A stretch of DNA of 64,000 nt from Microbotryum silenes-acaulis (taxonomy: Eukaryota; Basidiomycota; Microbotryomycetes; Microbotryales; Microbotryaceae). Position numbers and translations under genes: made by a program. The notes below the pieces were generated by a model that saw only the letters and a program-made list of their open reading frames with translations, did no database searches and was not told where the DNA came from. Of the stretch, positions 58,741 to 64,000 are shown piece after piece. The DNA is taken from contig QPFY01000006.1 of assembly GCA_003665825.1 (NCBI GenBank), positions 1,426,001 through 1,490,000 of the forward strand, in the 5' to 3' direction. Position 1 is the first letter of the stretch. Each line of letters opens with the position of its first letter.

Positions 58741-59715
58741 TTATTCAACTTGGACATGCCCGCTTTCCTTGTCCTCGACCTCTGTAATACACCTCAACAG
58801 ATCTTCGGCATCCGGTGTCCGTGCTTCTGCATCGACCTTTAAGCCTTCGTCATCCTGCAAATAGGCCCTCGTGACCGGTCCAATCGCCGCGATTCGAATC
58901 TGAAATCGCCCATCCCCATCTTGATCCTTGTCATCGTTTGGTATCCACCCTCTTCTCCGAAACTCTTGACAAGCGGCCTTGGCGCCGGAAGGAGAAAAGA
59001 AGATGATCCAAAGTCTTTTTCTTTGTGCGTTTCCTTCCTCATCCCCCCCTACAACCTCTTTAACGAGTTCGTCGACCTCCTTCTCCAATTGGCTCCCCTC
59101 CAAAGCGTTGGTTTGATAAACCCTCAACTTGTCCAACTCGAACCTGCCATCCTCCACTTCCAACAAGTTCGATAAGGTTTCCCTATTCTTATCTCCGACG
59201 AGATACAACAACTTCCATTTCCTCCCGCGATTATCATCACCTTTAAAATAACGAATGATGAACCTAGCCAATTTCTCCCCACTTCCAGTCGTTCCATCGT
59301 TACCTAAAACGTTTTCTTTAGGTGGTGGTGGAGAAAGTTGAGTTCGTAAGGCTTCAGAAGTACCTTGTCCTACTACGAAGATTGGAATTTGGTAGAAAGA
59401 TCCTCCTCCTTCTTCGACTTGGGTAGGTTCGGTCAGATTTTGATTCGCGGCTTGAGCCTTCGCTATCGCTTGTACCGATCTTGCCGAAGTGATGATTAAA
59501 CCATCGTAGGCCTTGGGACCTTTTAAGAGGTGAGCTAAGTGGGGGATGTTTTGGTAGGTCGTTTGAAGGATGGGGAGATGATGCGGCGTGAAATGGGAGG
59601 AGCGGGCGAAGGAATGGTATGGATCTTGGGAGAGAGGTTGGGAAGGAGTGCGGACGAAGAGGAGGTGTGCGCGCGTTGAGAGGGGAGGTGTCATGGTGAA
59701 GGATGATGAGTTCAT
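58741..59715 (-). CDS. HEM4: Uroporphyrinogen-III synthase
   Basis: A single uninterrupted minus-strand frame, rare in this intron-rich window. The start chosen is ATG 59,715 (MNSSSFTMTPPLSTRAHLL); the frame is open further upstream through a GA repeat that encodes only Leu-Ser. Family signatures: FVRTPSQP near the N-terminus, YDGLIITSARSVQAI, IFVVGQGTSEALR, KLLYLVGDKNRETLSNLL, LRVYQT, LWIIFFSPSGAKAACQEF, and IAAIGPVTRAYLQ with VDAEARTPDAEDLLRCI. The enzyme closes the linear hydroxymethylbilane to uroporphyrinogen III in heme synthesis, in the cytosol. It is divergent from the mitochondrial carrier gene at 60,009. Confidence 0.92.
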   Translation of the reverse strand: MNSSSFTMTPPLSTRAHLLFVRTPSQPLSQDPYHSFARSSHFTPHHLPILQTTYQNIPHLAHLLKGPKAYDGLIITSARSVQAIAKAQAANQNLTEPTQVEEGGGSFYQIPIFVVGQGTSEALRTQLSPPPPKENVLGNDGTTGSGEKLARFIIRYFKGDDNRGRKWKLLYLVGDKNRETLSNLLEVEDGRFELDKLRVYQTNALEGSQLEKEVDELVKEVVGGDEEGNAQRKRLWIIFFSPSGAKAACQEFRRRGWIPNDDKDQDGDGRFQIRIAAIGPVTRAYLQDDEGLKVDAEARTPDAEDLLRCITEVEDKESGHVQVE

Positions 59716-59752
59716 TGATCGAGTTGATGCGAGGGGTCGGGGGATCGCGCAC

Positions 59753-59793
<41 letters not shown>

Positions 59794-60008
59794 CGTAGGT
59801 TGGACAAGAGCAAAAGGGGAACAACACAACACGACACCACCCCCCACACTTGCAATTCGGTCCAGGGGTTAATCGACCCATCCCTAATGCTGTATTCCCA
59901 CTCGATCAAATCGGAAATAGGCCGCGGAGTTTTCGAGTTGCACGTGAGCGCGTCACCGATCCCCTCTCTGCTCTACCTTCAACTCCCCGAGTCCCAGCGT
60001 TCCAGCCA
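59716..60008. promoter_or_regulatory. Divergent promoter HEM4 / tricarboxylate carrier with GA microsatellite
   Basis: About 290 bp separate the two start codons. The HEM4 side holds a GA microsatellite at 59,752-59,793 (one interruption). In filamentous fungi and other eukaryotes GA/CT tracts often mark core promoters or leaders. Control of the pair by this tract is inference. Confidence 0.55.
59752..59793. repeat. (GA)n microsatellite
   Basis: AGAGAG repeats of about 42 bp are broken once by GGAG, in the HEM4 leader/promoter. Read on the minus strand it is CT-rich. Confidence 0.85.
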
Positions 60009-61611
60009 TGGCTTCGACCTCAACCGCCAAGCCAACAAAGGTTAGTTCCCACGACGCGTTGACACCACCACCACCACCACCGGCGCGACGTTGCTGATGC
60101 CTGGATTGCATGTGGGTCGTGTGTGAGCTTCACAGCAGGAGAACCCGGCATTGGCTTTGCTCGCGGGTGCGACGGCCGGAGCGGTTGAAGGCGCCATTAC
60201 TTATCCTTTCGAGTGTGCGTGCGGTACGGTACTTGGCCTAAATCCTGGACGTACTGCACTCATGCTCCAATGTGATGTCGCGTCCCAGTCCTCAAGACGG
60301 AAGCTCAATTCGCTCAAAAACTCAAGGACGGATCGAAGGCGAGTTTCACAAGCCCACCCAGACCCTTCCCAAACCACGTAAAACCATCACGATCTAAACT
60401 CCATACCCCATCCTCCCTCCAACAGCCACCGGGCATCATCCTTATCGCGAAGAGCACCTACGCGCGCCACGGGATCCGAGGATTCTACTCCGGTGTCGGC
60501 GCTTTGGTCGCCGGTAACTCACTCAAGGCTGGCGTGCGCTTCTTCAGTTATGACAAGTTCAAAAAGATGTTGGTCGATGGGGAGGTCAGTTCATCATTGG
60601 AATATCTGTAGGTGGCGAGCGATGGTTTGAGCTGATTGGTGAATCGGTTACTTCTTTTGCGAATAGGGCAAGTTGAGCGGGTCGAGGTCGTTGTTGGGTA
60701 GGTTCGGATCACCAGTCTCTACTTCTGGGATCATACCCAAAGGCTCACCTGTTCCACCTACACAGCTGGATTAGGAGCAGGCATGTGCGAAGCCGTGTTT
60801 GCCGTCACCCCTTCCGAGACCATAAAGTCAGTCTCCACGCCACGAGAAACTTATTCCGAGCCCACAACTCACCGCCTGTGCTTTGATCACCTCAGGACCA
60901 AATTGATCGACGACCAAAAACGCGCCCAACCGAGATACACGGGTTTGATCCAGGGTACGATGGCGATCGTCAGGGAGGAAGGTATTGGTGGCATTTACAG
61001 GGGATTGGGACCGGTCGTACGTCACCGGAACCGAAGATCGGTATCAGTTTGTCCCCATTCACTAATTCTCTCCTTGCTCTCCTTGCTCAGGCCGCAAGGC
61101 AAGGTGCCAACTCGGCAGTCCGATTCACCAGTTTCTCCACTCTCAAAGTACGCTCTACTCTCGCCCTTGATACCGAACCCCGACCCAATCTCTCTAACTC
61201 CGATTCTCCATAATTTCTGCTCAACAGTCCTTCGTCTCTGGTAACGCCCGACCGGGGGAAACATTACCTGCCGGAATCACCTTTGGGATCGGTGCGGTCG
61301 CTGGAGTGATCACCGTTTACACGACCATGCCATTAGAGTAAGTCCAATCTATCCGGTCCCGTCCACCCACATCATCACCAACTCACGTCCCCCAAACAAC
61401 CAGCGTGATCAAAACCCGAATGCAATCCCTCTCAGCTCGAACCGAATACCGCAATTCGTTCCACTGCGCCGCTCGAATTTTCGCCGAGGAAGGTTTGTTT
61501 CGATTTTGGAAAGGTGCGACACCTCGTTTGATGAGGTTGGTGTTGAGTGGTGGGATCGTCTTTACGGTTTATGATCAGTTGATGAACCTCATGGGCGCTG
61601 GAGGGGTCTAG
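60009..61611 (+). CDS. Mitochondrial tricarboxylate/citrate carrier (SLC25 family)
   Basis: ATG at 60,009 (MASTSTAKPTKENPALALL) leads into the first repeat, LAGATAGAVEGAITYPFE. Then IRGFYSGVGALVAGNSLKAGVRFFSYDKFKKML; repeat two AGLGAGMCEAVFAVTPSETIKTKLIDD; GIGGIYRGLGPV|AARQGANSAVRFTSFS. Repeat three is AGVITVYTTMPLDVIKTRMQSL. It ends RLMRLVLSGGIVFTVYDQLM with a stop at 61,609-61,611. Three P-x-D/E-x-x-K/R signatures (YPFE, TPSETIK, MPLDVIK) fit SLC25. ARQGANSAVRF is characteristic of the Ctp1/citrate transport protein, which exchanges citrate for malate or other anions across the inner membrane. Citrate export supplies cytosolic acetyl-CoA for lipid synthesis. Seven or more short introns are inferred. 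Confidence 0.92.
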
Positions 61612-61878
61612 TTTCCCCGAAGGTGGGGTTCTTATTTTTTAAGGGCCCCGAGTTTTTCTCCAGCGAAAACGAGCTGGGCTTAGTCAGGGTGTGTGTGGGG
61701 TTCGATTATATTTCTTGTACAAGATTTAGAAAAAAAGGGGGTCGAAAAAGAGGATGTACGCCCAATCGAACCCTAGCCCTACCATGATTCCTGAGAGCAG
61801 CTCTCATGACCTCGCGGATCCGAATCGAGACCTCTCTCTTTGACTCTGACGTATCCCATCTTTTTATACGGGTAACAA

Positions 61879-63245
61879 CTAACACTCGGAAAAAAAGAAA
61901 GTCAGCCATCTCGCCTCGGGGTAAGTATTGATGGGCAAGCAAACTGACCGAGCCGGCCCCTCTCAACGCCATCCTCGAACCGAATTGTAGAGTTTGCATC
62001 CCTCCCCTGTACACGTACACACGCCGAAAGCGAAACATCAGCCTTCCACAAATGAATACACTTTGAGAAAGTAGTCGACGGGTCGGGCTTGGGGGGGGGG
62101 GGGGGGGGGGGGGGACATACGGGAAATATGCGACAAAGTAAGAAACGAGGGCGACGCATTGCACGATCGCGAAAATTAGGGTCGGGAGATAGGCTTGTCT
62201 CTATTCGGGCGGAGCGGAGTCGAGCACAAGATTGATTCAGTCAAACGAAGGTTTGAATTACTTGTCTCCCCCCAAGAGGTGTTTGGACTAACTCCTATGG
62301 CGAAATATAGAGTCAAAAACAAGGAACCGAAATAGGCACCCGTGAAGGGGAGTCGTTCGGCGGTGCAAATGTGTATGAGGTGCGCCAAAGGGCCTTGCAG
62401 GATCGCGAAGCTAGGGTAGGTGCGAATCACAATGGGATGAGTTTTTTTTTGGACCCGGCGTGATGTAGTAGAGAGTGGAGCTTACCCGACCATAAAGAGG
62501 ATCTTTTTTTGGTCGAGAGGAGGGGAAGAGGGGAGGAGGGGGTTAAGAGGTCAGCTCAGCTCGGAGATTCAAGGCTCGGCTCGAGCCAAGGTTTTGGTTG
62601 GACTTGCACTGCCCAACGAGAACGAGACCTGGAGGTGTAAGATCGGTATAAGATTCGGTGAGTATGTGCTCGCGCTCAAGCTCGACAGGAACTCGGCAGT
62701 TTAAAAAGTTCAACAACTGACGGCGAATTTCCTCGGTTTCAAAGCGAGCAACGGCAAGCCGATGAAGAACGCGATGAAGAAGCACAACGCCGCTCCTCCC
62801 GTGCAGAGCAAGAAAGCCGAGAAGCGCTCCCATCTCGACAAGGCAAAGTAGCTGTTTGGGAACGTCGTCAGCTCGTTCGTCGCAAGCTGGCATTTGAGCG
62901 GGTTCACTGACGCCTCTTCCTCATTCGTGCGTTCACCCGATCGGACGGGAATGGCACCGGAAACGGAGGAAGTCCATCTTGTGAAGAAGTTGGTCGGCGC
63001 GGCCGAGTTTTGCGAGTCGTCGATGACTGCACCTGGTCGTGCCCAAGCGACTGAACGCGAGCAGGGGAGGAGTGCAGTGGGAGTGGGGGGAAGGAGGAAG
63101 GAGAGCGCGTTGCTGCGTTGTCAGTTTGTGATGTAGAGGGGCTCGGACGGTAGACGATACAAAAGGGAGGGGACGTACATCCCGATAATCCTTGACGGAA
63201 ATTGGATTCACTAGCTGATGTGGAAGGTGTTGTAGCGGCGGCCAT
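61879..63245 (-). CDS. SFT2: Golgi transport protein Sft2 (Got1/Sft2 family)
   Basis: The minus-strand ATG at 63,245 begins [17 protein letters not shown]. Later exons give the tetraspanning core: [29 protein letters not shown] (TM1), [58 protein letters not shown] (TM2-3 region), [20 protein letters not shown] (TM4), and [19 protein letters not shown]. The order is that of Sft2, a small membrane protein helping vesicle fusion with the Golgi. It genetically overlaps with Got1 and Sed5. The stop is uncertain: either splicing gives a stop near 61,879, or the frame reads on to about 61,706. The intron after AYFP contains a 24-bp homopolymer. Intron borders are inferred. Confidence 0.85.
62091..62114. 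repeat. 24-bp poly-G run in an SFT2 intron
   Basis: An uninterrupted run of 24 G on the plus strand (C in the SFT2 transcript) begins a few bases after the inferred 5' splice site GTATGTCC. A tract this long is rare and unstable, and its exact length may be a sequencing artefact. Confidence 0.85.
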
Positions 63246-63700
63246 AATGTTTTCTGGCCTCGAAGAACACTCTTCGTCGAATGAGTCGAGTAGTGTCCCG
63301 TCCCGGGTGAAGCGACCACTTTGATCATGCGCTATTATTACGGATTCGTAACAGCAATTGCACCGAGTAATGGAGAGTAATTGCGCATTAGCCTGACGCG
63401 CCGTTCCGAACACTCACCGCGTGGCAGTTTCGCTTCACAGGTCCTCACCCGTCGAGGCCGATGTCGCAAGCTGCGTTCGTGCTCGCTTGGAGAGAAGGGA
63501 CGGTCTCCCAAGGGACGTCGACTTTGATTGGTGTCGCGATTTGTGTTGCGGGTCCGTACTACATCTCCGACCGTACTGGGGCAGCAAACAGCTGATTCGT
63601 GTGGGGTCGTCGCGCAGGGAATACATGTGTTTCGCTGGCGTTGAATGTTCAAAAGTGAGCCAGTTCAGAAACTCTCAAATCGGATGTGCTGCTCACTGAC
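63246..63700. promoter_or_regulatory. SFT2 upstream region
   Basis: This is the putative divergent promoter between SFT2 and a gene that may begin near the right edge. A short plus-strand reading frame from the ATG at about 63,462 (MSQAAFVLAWREGTVSQG...) is open for about 45 codons and has a hydrophobic middle. I do not recognise it. Confidence 0.35.
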
Positions 63701-63702
63701 CT

Positions 63703-64000
63703 GGATTCCATCCCGTAGACTGGCTCATACCCGACTCGAACGTCGTCATCGGAACCACTCTGCACCTTCTTCTCCCCCCTCTCCCCCCCACAAACCCGAC
63801 CAGGACCACCCACACACAATTCCAACCATCGGCGAGCACACCCACTTGCTCTCCGAGCTACTCCCACCGACCCAACTCGAGCGGTCCATCTCCGATCCCG
63901 AGATCAGCGACGTGCCTCCGAACCTTCACCTTTTGCCTCGATCCGATCGTGCTCCCCCCTCCCCAGCCGCAGGTCCACCCAAGAGACCGACCAACAAACT
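63703..64000 (+). CDS. Candidate exon of an unrecognised gene, cut by the right edge
   Basis: One plus-strand frame stays open to the end of the window. It reads a Pro/His-rich start followed by a more protein-like stretch: IGEHTHLLSELLPPTQLERS, ISDPEISDVPPNLHLLPRSD, then a Pro/Lys-rich end. No start codon is fixed and no domain is visible, so this may be chance. The minus strand also has an open frame (63,649-63,867) with a less protein-like composition. Confidence 0.3.

Noticed and set aside
63421..63699. 92-codon plus-strand ORF upstream of the right-edge exon
   Set aside because: Cys/Arg-rich chance translation; another frame over the same bases is at least as plausible and neither shows a domain.
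1..64000. tRNA, rRNA, CRISPR array or bacterial operon
   Set aside because: I searched by eye for T-loop GGTTCRA motifs in cloverleaf context, rRNA-like blocks and regular direct repeats with spacers. None was found, and the window is clearly eukaryotic.

Overview
This is nuclear DNA from a fungus. Its genes are dense, lie on both strands, and are cut by many short introns (mostly about 50-130 bp) with GTRNGT/YAG borders. Most proteins can only be read by splicing several frames together. The protein set (Cdc24, Mid1, Utp10, Tfb4, METTL16-type methyltransferase, Bta1-type betaine-lipid enzyme, NTF2-like/FMO fusion, fused LKR/SDH) and the intron density point to Basidiomycota, probably a yeast-like lineage. 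I cannot name the species. Exon joins were inferred by eye from splice signals and family conservation, so internal borders are approximate while most stop codons and many start codons are firm.

Left end (1-3,872): the C-terminal end of a hAT transposase, an AT-rich palindromic tract, a type II 3-dehydroquinate dehydratase on the minus strand, and on the plus strand a gene carrying only the BtaA half of the DGTS-synthesis enzyme Bta1. This is the least settled part of the window. Next come an N-acetylglucosamine kinase (-), a METTL16-like U6 snRNA m6A methyltransferase (+), the TFIIH subunit Tfb4 (-) and the Rho-GEF Cdc24 (-). A gene-poor stretch of 1.8 kb follows Cdc24.

Centre (15.5-31.6 kb): eIF5A (-) is divergent from the very large Utp10 (+). 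Then come a rhodanese/dual-specificity MAPK phosphatase (+), the stretch-activated calcium-channel subunit Mid1 (-) and a mitochondrial Mn/Fe superoxide dismutase (-). Between SOD2 and the next plus-strand gene sits a degenerate PIF/Harbinger transposon of about 3.3 kb (31,888-35,229). It has clear terminal inverted repeats, a broken DDE transposase, a convergent Myb/SANT-like ORF, internal tandem repeats and a small MITE-like inverted repeat.

Right half (35.8-64 kb): a VHS-GAT (Lsb5-like) trafficking protein, a membrane-anchored SAM methyltransferase, a fused lysine-ketoglutarate reductase/saccharopine dehydrogenase and a DUF89/ARMT1 phosphatase, all plus strand. A predicted secreted protein of unknown function, a telobox-Myb protein, an NTF2-like/flavin monooxygenase, a phosphatidylserine decarboxylase and uroporphyrinogen-III synthase are all minus strand. 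A mitochondrial tricarboxylate carrier (+), the Golgi protein Sft2 (-) and a candidate exon running off the right edge complete the window.

Most genes are ordinary housekeeping genes with no operon logic. Divergent pairs (NAGK/METTL16, eIF5A/UTP10, HEM4/CTP1) share short intergenic promoters. The points most worth checking are the half-length Bta1 locus, the nested Harbinger element in the SOD2 upstream region, the animal/plant-style LKR/SDH fusion and two apparent GC-AG introns. No previously undescribed system stands out clearly.
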